NCBI RefSeq assembly: GCF_020511155.1
Contig: NZ_CP041216.1
Coordinates: 558,001-622,000, forward strand
DNA from: Shewanella glacialimarina
Lineage (GTDB): Bacteria > Pseudomonadota > Gammaproteobacteria > Enterobacterales > Shewanellaceae
Length of the DNA stretch: 64,000 nucleotides
Reading direction: 5' to 3'
Of this stretch, positions 34,968 to 44,603 are shown piece by piece. The position numbers and the translations under genes are program-made. Position 1 is the stretch's first letter, and each line of letters opens with the position of its first letter. The notes beneath the pieces are model-generated. The model was not told the DNA's origin, did no database searches, and saw nothing but the letters and a program-made list of their open reading frames with translations.

Positions 34968-36023
34968 TTGTCAGCATTACGGCTTATTGCAGGTGAAACC
35001 GCTTTTAAACAGATAGAAGTGCAAGGTTTACAGCAAGGTATGTTTACCCAGCTATTAGCGGCTTCAGGTGGTCCTAAGTGGATTGGTATTGCAGGGTTAG
35101 ACAAGTATATTTTTAGTGAGTTTTTTAAGGACCGTCAAGATCCATTATATATGCTGGGAGCCTCTTCTGGTGCATGGCGTTTAGCATGTTTAGGACAAGA
35201 CAACCCTTTAGCAGCCTATGAGCGATTAGAACATTTTTATATTAATCAGCGTTATGATGAGGTGCCAACAAGAGAGCAAGTCACTCAGCAAGTACAGGGT
35301 GTGGTTGACGGCATTTTAGGTGATCAAGCGGGGGCAGATATTATTGCTAATCCGATATTTCGAGATCATATTATTGCCTGCCGTGCTCGTCATGTGAATA
35401 GCAGTCAGTCTAAGGTGGGTATTGCTATTGGTTTAGCATTAGCCGCTGCCAGTAATAGCGTTAATCGTAAAAGCATAGCATGGCATTTTGAGCGCATTTT
35501 ATTGAGCCATAAAGATGCCGCATCTCCATTTGGACGCTTAAAAGATTTACCGACTAAGCAAATGGCACTGACTGAAAATAATATTCGCCAGGCATTACTC
35601 GCCACAGGCTCTATTCCGTTATTACTCGACCCAGTACGTGACATAGATGGTCTGCCAAAAGGTAAGTATTACGATGGCGGCATTACCGATTATCATTTTG
35701 ATTTACCCTTACCCAAAGAAAGCGGCTTAACTTTATATCCGCACTTTTACCCGCATATGAGCCCAGGATGGTTCGATAAATCATTAATATGGCGTAAAGC
35801 CCGCAGTAATTACCATAATGCGCTTATTTTGGCACCATCAGCTGAATTTATCGCTTCGCTGCCCTATGGCAAAATTCCAGATCGTGAAGATTTTAAGCAT
35901 CTTGATACCCAATCTCGTATTGATTACTGGCAAACAAGCGTTAAACAAAGCCAAATATTAGCGGATGAATTAGCGACTATTGTGGCCAATGGATCTGTGA
36001 TGGATCATCTTGAGGCTTGGTAA
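34968..36023 (+). CDS. Patatin-like phospholipase
   Basis: 351 residues with a TTG start chosen because AGAGGAAC lies 6-13 nt upstream and no ATG lies closer to the conserved beginning. The patatin fold is marked by AASGGPKWIGIAG (oxyanion-type glycine loop), the nucleophile Ser66 in GASSG, and the catalytic Asp in KYYDGGITDYHFD (DGG). Together they form a Ser-Asp dyad expected to hydrolyse acyl esters of lipids. No signal peptide is seen. The C-terminal ~120 residues (HFYPHMSPGWFDKSLIWRKA) are unassigned. It is a single gene divergent from the DUF386 gene. Confidence 0.88.
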   Translation: MSALRLIAGETAFKQIEVQGLQQGMFTQLLAASGGPKWIGIAGLDKYIFSEFFKDRQDPLYMLGASSGAWRLACLGQDNPLAAYERLEHFYINQRYDEVPTREQVTQQVQGVVDGILGDQAGADIIANPIFRDHIIACRARHVNSSQSKVGIAIGLALAAASNSVNRKSIAWHFERILLSHKDAASPFGRLKDLPTKQMALTENNIRQALLATGSIPLLLDPVRDIDGLPKGKYYDGGITDYHFDLPLPKESGLTLYPHFYPHMSPGWFDKSLIWRKARSNYHNALILAPSAEFIASLPYGKIPDREDFKHLDTQSRIDYWQTSVKQSQILADELATIVANGSVMDHLEAW

Positions 36024-36190
36024 GGTTACGATACTAGATAAGCATTACATTAAATATCATGTCGTTAATTAGCATTAATTTATCTTAGTTCACTGTTGGT
36101 TTTTTAACCTTTGACTACACTGGTATAGAGCGATATCTGATCGATACTCGCTTTTTACGGTGCTTCACCTTTATGGTGTTGGAGGAGAAA

Positions 36191-36769
36191 ATGCAAACAC
36201 GTGAAATGGCTTTACTCATACAAGATGCGGTATTACTGCCTAATGGCCGACTCGAGTTTAGGGTGGCTTTTCCTGCTGAATTGGCGCTGGTGGCATCAGT
36301 ACTTAAAGGTGAATACGGTTTGGCGATGGCAGCGCAAAAGGCAAAAAGTGAATTGCCCTGTTATCGCAGTATTACCGAATGTGAAATTATCGACTTTCAT
36401 CAACTAGAAGATAAGTCGCTAAGTATTGTGTTAGAAGGTAAGCAGCGCTTAAGAGTATTATCGGCGGCTAAACAACGCAATGGCGTATGGATCGCACGCA
36501 CACTGCCTTGTCAGAATTGGCGCCATGAGCCAATAGCAGGCAAGTTTGAAATTATTAGCGCTGCGCTTGAACAATTTTATGAAGTTAATCCAGATTTACT
36601 TGGTTTGTATTCACAAATTCATTTAGAAGATGCCACTTGGGTCAGTCAGCGTTGGCTGGAGGTTTTACCTATGTATAGTCGTGATAAATTACGTTTGGTA
36701 GAACAGCCCAATTGCCACAAAACCATGGACTTTGTCCTGCAACTACTAAAATCCCATGTTGGCGTATAA
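36191..36769 (+). CDS. Lon N-terminal-domain (LON substrate-binding) protein
   Basis: 192 residues from the ATG at 36191; GGAGGAG stands 4-10 nt upstream. It matches the stand-alone LON/PUA-like domain: MALLIQDAVLLPNGRLEFRVAFPAELALVASVL, ITECEIIDFHQLEDKSLSIVLEGKQRLRV, followed by a helical C-terminal half. There is no AAA or protease domain, so it is not the Lon protease but may bind substrates or modify proteolysis. It is 43 bp upstream of the pseudouridine synthase gene in the same direction, probably one transcript. Confidence 0.85.
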   Translation: MQTREMALLIQDAVLLPNGRLEFRVAFPAELALVASVLKGEYGLAMAAQKAKSELPCYRSITECEIIDFHQLEDKSLSIVLEGKQRLRVLSAAKQRNGVWIARTLPCQNWRHEPIAGKFEIISAALEQFYEVNPDLLGLYSQIHLEDATWVSQRWLEVLPMYSRDKLRLVEQPNCHKTMDFVLQLLKSHVGV

Positions 36770-36812
36770 CCTGATAATATAAGGGTATCTATTCGGTACC
36801 CTGATACTTTCT

Positions 36813-37754
36813 ATGTCAATATTTACTCACGAGTTACCTTCCGCAACGGGCGCTATTGCCGCGCAGCCATCCTACGTTGTATTACCTCGCCCCAGTGCAT
36901 CTAGCCCGGTTTATCCAACCGTGTTGGCTTTTTTAATTGATAAGTTTCCGCAAATATCCCCCTCGGCGTGGGATCAACGCATTAAGGAAGGTAAGGTACA
37001 TTGGCAAGATGGCCAATTGATTGATCATCAAAGCGAATTTGTTGCGACCAAGCGGGTTTATTATTATCGTGAAGTCGCAGTTGAAAAAAAGGTACCTTTT
37101 ACCGAACACATTCTTTATCAAGATGCCCATAAAATCATTGTCTATAAACCGCATTTTTTACCGGTTACCCCTGGTGGTAATTACGTTAATGAATGCTTAG
37201 TACACCGTTTACGCATTCGTACTGGAATAGAGACTATTGCCCCAGCTCATCGGCTTGATAAAGACACTGCGGGGGTGATGTTAATGACAGTAAATCCCGA
37301 GACTCGGCATGCTTATCATCAACTTTTTCTCGATGGTAAGATTAAAAAAACCTATCAAGCAGTGGCCGAATTACCGCAAGATTTCGCATTAAATCAGGCG
37401 ATGTTGCCACACCATTGGACCATTAATAATCGGCTAGAACGTGGAACACCTAGTTTTACCATGCAGATTGTTGACGGAGCCAGTAATAGTCATTCTGAGA
37501 TTAAATTGCTCAAAATTAACAATAATCTAGGGCTTTTTGAACTTGAACCCGTTACCGGTAAAACCCACCAATTACGGGTACACATGCAGAGTTTAGGCAT
37601 GCCTTTATTACATGACCGTTTTTATCCTACACTGCAGGCTAAAGGCGAAGATGATTTTGACAAACCATTACAGCTATTAGCGCAGCGTTTGCAGTTTGTT
37701 GATCCAATTACCAATGAAGTTAATGATTGGTGCTGTGAAGGACTCACTATGTGA
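36813..37754 (+). CDS. RluA-family RNA pseudouridine synthase
   Basis: 313 residues. The RluA core includes YQDAHKIIVYKPHFLPVTPGGN and the catalytic Asp149 in HRLDKDTAGVMLM, then KTYQAVAEL and the closing TGKTHQLRVHMQSLGMPLLHDRFYP. The N-terminal ~90 residues carry an S4-like segment (PSAWDQRIKEGKVHWQDGQ). It isomerises specific uridines in rRNA or tRNA to pseudouridine; the site cannot be inferred, although similarity to the YqcB/TruC-like and RluA groups is plausible. ATG start without strong Shine-Dalgarno, following the LON gene. Lies upstream of a c-di-GMP phosphodiesterase by 75 bp. Confidence 0.9.
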   Translation: MSIFTHELPSATGAIAAQPSYVVLPRPSASSPVYPTVLAFLIDKFPQISPSAWDQRIKEGKVHWQDGQLIDHQSEFVATKRVYYYREVAVEKKVPFTEHILYQDAHKIIVYKPHFLPVTPGGNYVNECLVHRLRIRTGIETIAPAHRLDKDTAGVMLMTVNPETRHAYHQLFLDGKIKKTYQAVAELPQDFALNQAMLPHHWTINNRLERGTPSFTMQIVDGASNSHSEIKLLKINNNLGLFELEPVTGKTHQLRVHMQSLGMPLLHDRFYPTLQAKGEDDFDKPLQLLAQRLQFVDPITNEVNDWCCEGLTM

Positions 37755-37829
37755 TTAATAGCTTATTATCATTATATTAGGTGTCATTATGAGCTATATT
37801 TATCTTATATGTTTAGTGAAGGAAGTGCC

Positions 37830-39323
37830 ATGCAGCGGATTAAAAGTGGGTTAGTATTTATTGCGGTTTTTATTTTATGCTTAATTAGCTTAAAAGGGCT
37901 TGATCATTTTCTGGCGCAGCAGATCATTGCCCGTGATGCAAAGATTCTTACTGAAAAATTTGAAGATGTAATCCGAGCTAGCGCTCTTGAAATGAATAAG
38001 TTACCACCCATTTCAAAAAAAGACTTTAATTGTACCCCAGATACTACTGAATATTTAAGAAATGCTGTTTATGATGCGGTGTTTATTCGGTGGGTTGGTG
38101 TGACTAAAGGGGGTAAAATTTTTTGTGAATCTAATAGCGTCATTAGAGATATTCACAAAATAAAAACTCACCGAATAAGTGAAAGTTTTAGTTTAGGTGT
38201 AGTTGAGATTGCTAACCGGGAACATCATGAATTAATTTTAGTCAGACATTTTGAAGATGTTAACTATACAGCCAGTATTATTCCCCTCAAACCAAGTTAC
38301 TTTGTCCCCTTAGAATGCAAAGACTGCTTAGAGTATTCAATTGGTTTCGAATCCGTTCCATTTTTGACATTTGGCTTTGATGCATTTGAAGGTGAGCCAT
38401 TTGTTAGCAAGAAAGTTGAGTTAACATCGCCTTATTTTGTTGCTACGTTCGAATTGTCTGGTGATTTTGAATTCTATAAACAATACAGCACCATTTCATG
38501 GTTGTTTATTGTGATGTTTGCATTGTCATTTTCTGTTTGGTTAACTTACTTGATCCATCGTTGGCAAAAGAAGTCAGTGTCAATGCGCTCACAAATATTG
38601 AGTGGGATTAAGCATCATGAATTTATTCCTTTTTACCAGCCAGTTGTTGATTCGCGTACGCAAAAAGTTATTGGTTGTGAAGTGTTAATGCGATGGCAAC
38701 GCCAAGATGGTTCTTTGATGCCTCCAAATCAGTTTATTCCTTATGCTGAAGCTAAAGGACTCATTATCGATATGACAAAAGGCATGCTTGAACATGTTTT
38801 CAATGATATTAAAAAATTAGGAGAAAAACGTGAAGCATTGTTCTTCAGTGTCAATATTGTCCCAGAGCATTTAGATAACGATGATTTATATCAGTTATTA
38901 AAGAGTGTTGTTGAATCAGAGCTGTTAAAGCAGCATCGAATTTCATTAGAGATTACTGAGCGTTTACCTATTAGCGATCTCGTGTCGGCTCGTAGAATGT
39001 TAGATAAGTTTTATGCGTTAGGTATAGATTTAAAATTAGATGATGCAGGCACCGGTTACGGTGGTTTCAGCTATGTACAAAACTTAGGAATTAGCACCCT
39101 AAAAATTGACAAAATGTTTGTTGATACGATAGGTAATAAAGACAACTTCAATGCTAAAACGATTGAAGCGATTATTTCATTTGCGAAAACATCAGGTTTA
39201 AGCATGATTGCAGAGGGTGTTGAAGACAGTCAACAAGTCGCATATCTCAGTCAGCATGGTGTGTATCTCATTCAGGGTTATGTTTACTCTAAACCACTAC
39301 CAGCCAAACAGTTTTTTAACTAA
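37830..39323 (+). CDS. CSS-motif EAL-domain c-di-GMP phosphodiesterase
   Basis: 497 residues from the ATG at 37830 (GAAGGAAG upstream). A first membrane segment (residues ~5-25) is followed by a ~200-residue periplasmic domain with paired Cys (CTPD, IFCESNS, CKDCLEY), like the redox-sensing CSS domain of PdeB/PdeC-type enzymes, then a second membrane segment (~WLFIVMFALSFSVWLTYLI). The EAL domain (~265-495) has E of CEVLMRW (the EAL variant EVL), N of SVNIVPEH, EITERLP, DDAGTGYGG, KIDKMF, AEGVED and IQGY, so it appears catalytic. It degrades c-di-GMP in response to a periplasmic signal. A terminator follows. Confidence 0.9.
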   Translation: MQRIKSGLVFIAVFILCLISLKGLDHFLAQQIIARDAKILTEKFEDVIRASALEMNKLPPISKKDFNCTPDTTEYLRNAVYDAVFIRWVGVTKGGKIFCESNSVIRDIHKIKTHRISESFSLGVVEIANREHHELILVRHFEDVNYTASIIPLKPSYFVPLECKDCLEYSIGFESVPFLTFGFDAFEGEPFVSKKVELTSPYFVATFELSGDFEFYKQYSTISWLFIVMFALSFSVWLTYLIHRWQKKSVSMRSQILSGIKHHEFIPFYQPVVDSRTQKVIGCEVLMRWQRQDGSLMPPNQFIPYAEAKGLIIDMTKGMLEHVFNDIKKLGEKREALFFSVNIVPEHLDNDDLYQLLKSVVESELLKQHRISLEITERLPISDLVSARRMLDKFYALGIDLKLDDAGTGYGGFSYVQNLGISTLKIDKMFVDTIGNKDNFNAKTIEAIISFAKTSGLSMIAEGVEDSQQVAYLSQHGVYLIQGYVYSKPLPAKQFFN

Positions 39324-39346
39324 CAGCGCTTACATTTTTAATCATT

Positions 39347-39380
39347 AAATACCTTATTTAATTGAATAAGGTATTTTTGT
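39347..39380 (+). terminator. Terminator after EAL gene
   Basis: AAATACCTTATT (39347-39358) and AATAAGGTATTT (39365-39376) form a 12-bp stem with a TTGTTTT tail. Confidence 0.88.
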
Positions 39381-39467
39381 TTTACTTCTCGTTTAATTAT
39401 ATGAAGGAAAAGTATGATTAAACGGTATGCTATAAAATAAGATTTCAGGTCATTTTCATGGATGAAA

Positions 39468-40199
39468 TTATAAACTACCTAATGACTTTATCGTTAACAG
39501 CAATGCACTCAGCGTACACAAAATTAACGTTGCTTTGCGGGTTTTATCTTTATCGACTCGCCCAACAATTCGTCCTGCAATGATGTACCCTGCAATGACG
39601 GATGGTAGCAGTAACAAGGATAACCAAAGGTGTTTTACTTCAACCAAACCGACTATAGCTAAAATAGCGAGTGCGATCATCGAGCTGAAGATAAAAAAGG
39701 CTGATAGTGCCGCTCTAAATTGGCTGGCATCTTTACCCGATAACAAAATGGCCATAGGGGGACCGCCAATGGCGGCAATGTTGCCAAAAATACCTGAAAC
39801 AGTACCGGCAATAAATAACGTTATCCGATTCACAGGTGCGGACAGTTTAAAAACACTCAATAAAACGGCTGTAAATACAATGCCCGCAATTGCGAGGCCT
39901 AATATTGGTTGAGGGGCGAGTAATAGTAAACTTGCGCCTAAAAAACCGCCTGGGATCCTACCCAGTAACGCATATTGCAACCCATTAAACTCTAAGTGGC
40001 TACGTTCTCTGAATAAGGTCATCAGTGAAATAGCAAACCCCATCACAATCACTGGCACTGGCACTAACTGAGGGTCGACAATATACAGTAAAGGGCTGGC
40101 GACTACGGCTAATCCGAAACCGATTAAGCTCTGAGTTAACGCGCCGCAAAAGATAATGACTGAGGCGAGTAATAATGTGGTGGGATCGATAAATGGCAT
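39468..40199 (-). CDS. TSUP (TauE/SafE) family permease
   Basis: 243 residues with seven to eight hydrophobic segments. Family signatures are the duplicated FGLAVVASPLL and IAAIGGPPMAILLSG loops and a terminal LIAGYIIAGRIVGRVD block. TSUP proteins move sulfite, sulfonates or related anions across the inner membrane, often as exporters. The position close to the MetJ regulon, and ~6 kb from the persulfide dioxygenase fusion, makes a sulfur anion a reasonable but unproven substrate. It is not in an operon: metJ lies upstream, separated by the metJ terminator. Confidence 0.88.
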   Translation of the reverse strand: MPFIDPTTLLLASVIIFCGALTQSLIGFGLAVVASPLLYIVDPQLVPVPVIVMGFAISLMTLFRERSHLEFNGLQYALLGRIPGGFLGASLLLLAPQPILGLAIAGIVFTAVLLSVFKLSAPVNRITLFIAGTVSGIFGNIAAIGGPPMAILLSGKDASQFRAALSAFFIFSSMIALAILAIVGLVEVKHLWLSLLLLPSVIAGYIIAGRIVGRVDKDKTRKATLILCTLSALLLTIKSLGSL

Positions 40200-40282
40200 T
40201 ACTATGGCTCTAAGTTACTAGCGTGTTTCAACACAAGCATTTTTGTGTTGATTGGTATCAATCGTTTGATCGCGTCTTAAAA

Positions 40283-40338
40283 CAAAATTCCATCAAGATA
40301 ACTACCCTGACTAAGCAGGATATTCATCTTGATGGAAT
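40283..40338 (-). terminator. Terminator after metJ
   Basis: TTCCATCAAGAT (40288-40299) and ATCTTGATGGAA (40326-40337) form a perfect 12-bp stem with an inner CCTG/CAGG stem; on the minus strand TTTTGTTTT follows. Confidence 0.85.
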
Positions 40339-40372
40339 GAATAGCGGGTGTGAAATACTTAAAAGTGATTAA

Positions 40373-40687
40373 TTACTCTAAGTCTTCCCATTCAATACCC
40401 ATTTGGTCCATCAATGCTTTCGCTTCACGCGGAATACTGTCTGGCTCATCTTTTGATAAGTCATGATCATCAGGCAATGGTTGGCCAGTGTAAGCATGTA
40501 AGAAAGCTTCGCAAAGTAATTCACTATTTGTCGCGTGACGTAAATTATTTACCTGGCGACGAGTGCGCTCATCGGTCAGCACTTTCAATACTTTTAACGG
40601 AATTGAAACTGTGATTTTTTTTACTTGTTCATTCTTCTTGCCGTGTTCGGCATATGGGCTAATATAGTCGCCATTCCACTCAGTCAT
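40373..40687 (-). CDS. metJ: Methionine repressor MetJ
   Basis: 104 residues, the normal length. The ribbon-helix-helix begins [46 protein letters not shown], with the DNA-contacting beta strand (KITVS) intact. MetJ with S-adenosylmethionine as corepressor binds tandem 8-bp met boxes of consensus AGACGTCT. Such boxes are visible in the divergent metJ/metB region and before metF, so the regulon can be read directly. The start ATG at 40685-40687 is preceded by a run of AAGGGTGAG (GGGTG). Autoregulation through the shared operator is expected. Confidence 0.97.
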   Translation of the reverse strand: MTEWNGDYISPYAEHGKKNEQVKKITVSIPLKVLKVLTDERTRRQVNNLRHATNSELLCEAFLHAYTGQPLPDDHDLSKDEPDSIPREAKALMDQMGIEWEDLE

Positions 40688-40794
40688 TAACTCACCCTTT
40701 ACTTTAAATTCGGTGCAGATTTTAAACCCTTAAAGTTTCTAGTCAAATTATTGCTGTGTTTTAGTGCACATTGCAAATAGATTTCTTTATGTTT

Positions 40795-40810
40795 AGACGT
40801 CTAAACGTCT
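40795..40810. promoter_or_regulatory. Met boxes between metJ and metB (distal pair)
   Basis: AGACGTCT (40795-40802) and AAACGTCT (40803-40810) are adjacent MetJ 8-mers, lying just upstream of the metB -35 and within reach of the metJ promoter. Confidence 0.9.
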
Positions 40811-40817
40811 ATTTTTG

Positions 40818-40846
40818 TTGACCTGAGCGGTTCTGTTAGGTAAATT
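40818..40846 (+). promoter_or_regulatory. metB promoter
   Basis: -35 TTGACC (40818-40823), 17-bp spacer, -10 TAAATT (40841-40846). It is framed by met boxes on both sides, so bound MetJ would block polymerase. Confidence 0.7.
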
Positions 40847-40847
40847 T

Positions 40848-40863
40848 AGCCATCTAGACATCT
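40848..40863. promoter_or_regulatory. Met boxes at metB transcription start (proximal pair)
   Basis: AGCCATCT (40848-40855) and AGACATCT (40856-40863), two tandem 8-mers immediately after the metB -10. Confidence 0.75.
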
Positions 40864-40894
40864 CTTTGTGTGTTCGTAATGTTAGGAATCAATC

Positions 40895-42067
40895 ATGACC
40901 AAGTCTTGTAAACAACATAGCAATGCTACTGTCGCTGTCCGTCAGGGTATTGAAAGTGACACACAACATGGTGCAGTTGTTCCACCCATTTATTTATCGA
41001 CCAATTATTCTTTTGATGGCCACAAAAATCCACGTGAATTTGATTATAGCCGTTCAGGCAACCCAACACGTTGTATTTTAGGCGAAGCCTTAGCCAAATT
41101 AGAGCAAGGGGCAACCGGGGTGATAACCTGTACCGGTATGGCTGCAATTACCTTAGTGACTCATTTATTAGGGCCAGACGATTTACTGATTGTGCCACAT
41201 GATTGCTACGGTGGTAGTTATCGCTTATTTACTAATTTAGCCAAAAAAGGTCAGTTTAAATTGGCTGTGGTTGATCAAACTAACGCGGCAGCATTAGCTG
41301 AGGCCATCGCTAAAAAACCTAAAATGGTGTGGTTAGAAACGCCGTCTAATCCTTTGCTTCGGGTGGCGGATATTGCAGAAATAGCCAAAGCCGCTAAGCA
41401 AGTCGGTGCATTAGTTACCGTGGACAACACCTTTTTATCGCCAATATTGCAACAGCCACTTAATTTAGGGGCTGACATTGTTATTCATTCGACCACTAAA
41501 TACATCAATGGACACAGTGATGTGGTTGGTGGCGCGGTTGTGGCGAAAGACCCTGAAATCGGCGAGTTATTGCATTGGTGGTCAAATACTTTAGGGTTAA
41601 CGGGATCAGCGTTTGACAGTTACCTGACTCTGCGTGGTATTCGTACTTTAGCGGTGCGAATTCGTGAGCATCAAGCCAATGCAAAACAGATTGTTGATGT
41701 GCTATGTCAAAGCCCTGTGGTCGCAAAGGTGTATTATCCAGGATTAACAGATCATCCTGGACATGATATTGCGAAAAAGCAGCAAAAAGGCTTTGGCGCT
41801 ATGCTCAGTTTTGAGCTAAAAGGTGGCGAAGCAGAGGTTGTCGCCTTTTTAGATGCGTTAACCTTGTTCAGTGTTGCTGAAAGTTTAGGCGGAGTGGAAA
41901 GTTTAATAGCCGTTCCTGCGACTATGACCCATAGAGCAATGGACGCCCAAGCCCGTTTTGAGGCTGGCGTTAAAGATACATTATTGAGACTATCTGTAGG
42001 TATTGAAGATAGTGAAGATTTAGTGGCAGATATTGAAGCCGCATTAGCTGCAGTCGCAGCGCTGTAG
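40895..42067 (+). CDS. metB: Cystathionine gamma-synthase
   Basis: 390 residues of the Cys/Met-metabolism PLP family. It condenses O-succinylhomoserine with cysteine to cystathionine in methionine synthesis. Visible motifs: SRSGNPTR (phosphate/substrate binding), the PLP Lys202 in IHSTTKYINGHSD, VDNTFLSPILQQPL, and the C-terminal SLGGVESL and RLSVGIEDSEDL. Its MetJ-controlled divergent pairing with metJ and link to metL distinguish it from cystathionine lyases. It is 21 bp upstream of metL in one operon, ending at the terminator 44515. AGGAATC precedes the start ATG. Confidence 0.96.
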   Translation: MTKSCKQHSNATVAVRQGIESDTQHGAVVPPIYLSTNYSFDGHKNPREFDYSRSGNPTRCILGEALAKLEQGATGVITCTGMAAITLVTHLLGPDDLLIVPHDCYGGSYRLFTNLAKKGQFKLAVVDQTNAAALAEAIAKKPKMVWLETPSNPLLRVADIAEIAKAAKQVGALVTVDNTFLSPILQQPLNLGADIVIHSTTKYINGHSDVVGGAVVAKDPEIGELLHWWSNTLGLTGSAFDSYLTLRGIRTLAVRIREHQANAKQIVDVLCQSPVVAKVYYPGLTDHPGHDIAKKQQKGFGAMLSFELKGGEAEVVAFLDALTLFSVAESLGGVESLIAVPATMTHRAMDAQARFEAGVKDTLLRLSVGIEDSEDLVADIEAALAAVAAL

Positions 42068-42088
42068 TTGTCGTTTAAGGAGTAATAC

Positions 42089-44482
42089 ATGGCGCGTGGT
42101 CATTTACATAAATTTGGTGGTTCAAGTCTTGCAGATGCAGATTGTTATCGCCGAGTCGCCCACATTTTACTGACCCATGGTCACAGCGATGATTTAATCG
42201 TTGTTTCAGCGGCAGGTAAAAGTACCAACTTTTTATATAAGCTGCTCAATTTGCGTGAAACCGGTCAGCTATGGCAAGAAGAGCTACAAGTATTAATCGG
42301 CTATCAGCAAACCTTAATCGAACAATTATTATCTAATGAGCAAGCACGTGATTTACGTGAGCGCTTGTCGACCGACAAGTCACAATTGATTAGCTTATTA
42401 TCACTTGAACAGCGCAATGAATATCAAATTAGCCATGTGGTGAGTTTTGGTGAACGTTGGTCAGCAAGATTAATGGCGGCGTTATTACGTGAGTCTGGTG
42501 TAGCGTCATCCCATGTAGACGCCTGTTCAATACTTGTCGCTGACGAAGGTGCTGTGCCTAATATTCGGGTAGAAGAGTCGCGAGCCAAAGTGCAGGCTTT
42601 ATTAGCGGCTCATCCTAATGAGCGTTTAGTCATCACTGGGTTTATTTGTGCCAACAGCCAGGGTGAAACGCTATTGCTTGGGCGTAATGGTTCTGATTTT
42701 AGCGCGACATTAATTGCCAGCTTGGCTGATATTGATCGGGTAACAATTTGGACCGATGTTGAAGGGGTATTTAATGCTGACCCGAATAAAATTAATGATG
42801 CCAAACTGCTAAAAAGTATGTCTTTGGCTGAAGCCGATCGATTAGCTAGACTGGGCTCTCCAGTATTGCATTCTCGTACATTACAGCCTCTGTTCAATAC
42901 CGAAGTGAGTTTAGCCGTTCGCTCAAGCTATGCCTCTCACACTGATTTTACATTGATTGCACCCCACAGTTCGTCAGCTAGTGCACCTGTGGTAACCAGT
43001 TTAAATGAAGTGGTGTTATTTAGTTTTAAAGCCGCCGCAGCTATAGAGCCTTTGTTAACATTACTGACCGAAGCGGGCTTAACCCCATTGGCTTATTGGT
43101 CATTGGCGCAACATAAGTATGAATTAGCCTTTACCTTAGAAAGGCAAAAGCAAGTGCAGTCTTTATTAGTGTCTCAAACTGCTGAGTTTAGTATTACGCA
43201 ATTGCAGGCGCAGTGCGACTTGGGGCTAGTGGCTTTGGTCAGTGCCGATGCAGAATTATATCGCAAAAGCTTTGCCCGTTTGCTAAGTCGTGATGCAAAA
43301 CCTGTTTATCAAGACGGCTTAAGCCTAGTGACATTAGTGCCACAGGGGCAAGTTAGCTTACTGACTCAAAAAATACATCGCCGCTGTGCTGGCCCAAGAA
43401 TGCGCATAGGTGTACTACTTCTGGGTGTAGGCAATATTGGTGAGGCTTGGATAGATTTATTTAAACGTGCTCGCTTTGGGTTAAATAAAGACTTAGAAGC
43501 CACAGTCGAATTAGTCGGTTTGGTGAGTTCTAAAAAGGCCTTCGTTGATAACGCAGGGGTTAATTTAGACCACTGGCAGCAACAATATGAGCAACAAGGT
43601 ACAGAATGGACCTATGACAGTTTGTTTGACCAATTAGAGCAACTGTCTTGCGATGAGATTGTAGCGCTTGATATCAGTGCCAGTGCCACCTTGACTTTAC
43701 AATACCCACAATTGTTTGCTAAAGGTATTCATGTGGTTAGTGCTAATAAATTGGCGGGTTCAGGACCATTGCCTTTTTATCGTGAGCTAAAGCAGCAACT
43801 GTGTAATCGACGTTTATTTTGGCGCTATAACGCCAGTTGTGGCGCTGGGTTGCCTATTCAGCATGCGTTAAATGACTTACGTAATAGCGGTGACACTATT
43901 GAAGCGGTTGGCGGTATTTTTTCAGGTACTTTATGTTGGTTATTTGAAAACTATGATGGCAATAAACCGTTCTCTCAATTAGTGCTTGAGGCGAAAGAGC
44001 TGGGGATTACAGAACCTGATCCCCGTGATGATTTATCGGGCCGAGACATGCAACGAAAATTGCTTATTCTAGCGCGTGAAATTGGTTTAGCCATTGAGTT
44101 AGAAGACATTACCCTAAACTCATTAGTGCCTGAAGCATTGGCTAAACTCACATTAGCAGACTTTTTAAAGCGTATTGCTGAGCTTGATACTGATATGTTG
44201 CAGCAGTTTATGGCCGCAGCAGAGCAGAATAAAGTACTGCGTTACGTGGCTGCCTTGGATAAAGTTAGCGGTAAGTTGAAAGCTGAAGTTGGCATTCAGT
44301 GGGTAGACAGCAATCATCCGTATGCGAACTTAACGCCCGGCGACAATGTGTTTGTTATCCGCAGTGCATTTTATCAAGGTAATCCGCTGATTATACGTGG
44401 CCCAGGCGCGGGTAGAGAAGTCACCGCGGCAGCTATTCAGTCTGATTTAGTGCATATTTGTCGTGATTTATTGCAAGAATAA
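42089..44482 (+). CDS. metL: Bifunctional aspartokinase II / homoserine dehydrogenase II
   Basis: 797 residues. N-terminal aspartokinase (~1-290; KFGGSSLADADCYRRVA, LLGRNGSDFSATLIASLA, TIWTDVEGVFNADP), a middle ACT-like region, and C-terminal homoserine dehydrogenase (~445-797; LLLGVGNIGEAWIDLFKR, VVSANKLAGSGPLPFY, GGIFSGTLCWLFENYD, EPDPRDDLSGRDMQRKL). It catalyses the first and third steps from aspartate toward homoserine. AAGGAG is perfectly placed before the ATG. Operon with metB under MetJ control identifies it as MetL rather than the threonine-controlled ThrA. Confidence 0.97.
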   Translation: MARGHLHKFGGSSLADADCYRRVAHILLTHGHSDDLIVVSAAGKSTNFLYKLLNLRETGQLWQEELQVLIGYQQTLIEQLLSNEQARDLRERLSTDKSQLISLLSLEQRNEYQISHVVSFGERWSARLMAALLRESGVASSHVDACSILVADEGAVPNIRVEESRAKVQALLAAHPNERLVITGFICANSQGETLLLGRNGSDFSATLIASLADIDRVTIWTDVEGVFNADPNKINDAKLLKSMSLAEADRLARLGSPVLHSRTLQPLFNTEVSLAVRSSYASHTDFTLIAPHSSSASAPVVTSLNEVVLFSFKAAAAIEPLLTLLTEAGLTPLAYWSLAQHKYELAFTLERQKQVQSLLVSQTAEFSITQLQAQCDLGLVALVSADAELYRKSFARLLSRDAKPVYQDGLSLVTLVPQGQVSLLTQKIHRRCAGPRMRIGVLLLGVGNIGEAWIDLFKRARFGLNKDLEATVELVGLVSSKKAFVDNAGVNLDHWQQQYEQQGTEWTYDSLFDQLEQLSCDEIVALDISASATLTLQYPQLFAKGIHVVSANKLAGSGPLPFYRELKQQLCNRRLFWRYNASCGAGLPIQHALNDLRNSGDTIEAVGGIFSGTLCWLFENYDGNKPFSQLVLEAKELGITEPDPRDDLSGRDMQRKLLILAREIGLAIELEDITLNSLVPEALAKLTLADFLKRIAELDTDMLQQFMAAAEQNKVLRYVAALDKVSGKLKAEVGIQWVDSNHPYANLTPGDNVFVIRSAFYQGNPLIIRGPGAGREVTAAAIQSDLVHICRDLLQE

Positions 44483-44514
44483 TAACTTTGCTTTGACGAC
44501 AACCCAGTTCAATT

Positions 44515-44546
44515 AAGCAAGACTCTTTTGAGTCTTGCTTTTTTTT
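44515..44546 (+). terminator. Terminator of metBL
   Basis: AAGCAAGACTC (44515-44525), TTTT loop, GAGTCTTGCTT (44530-44540), then TTTTTT. Confidence 0.95.
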
Positions 44547-44603
44547 CATCTTTAAATTGAACATTCTTCATCGTGTTTATACGTATTCAATGAATATTTA
44601 TTC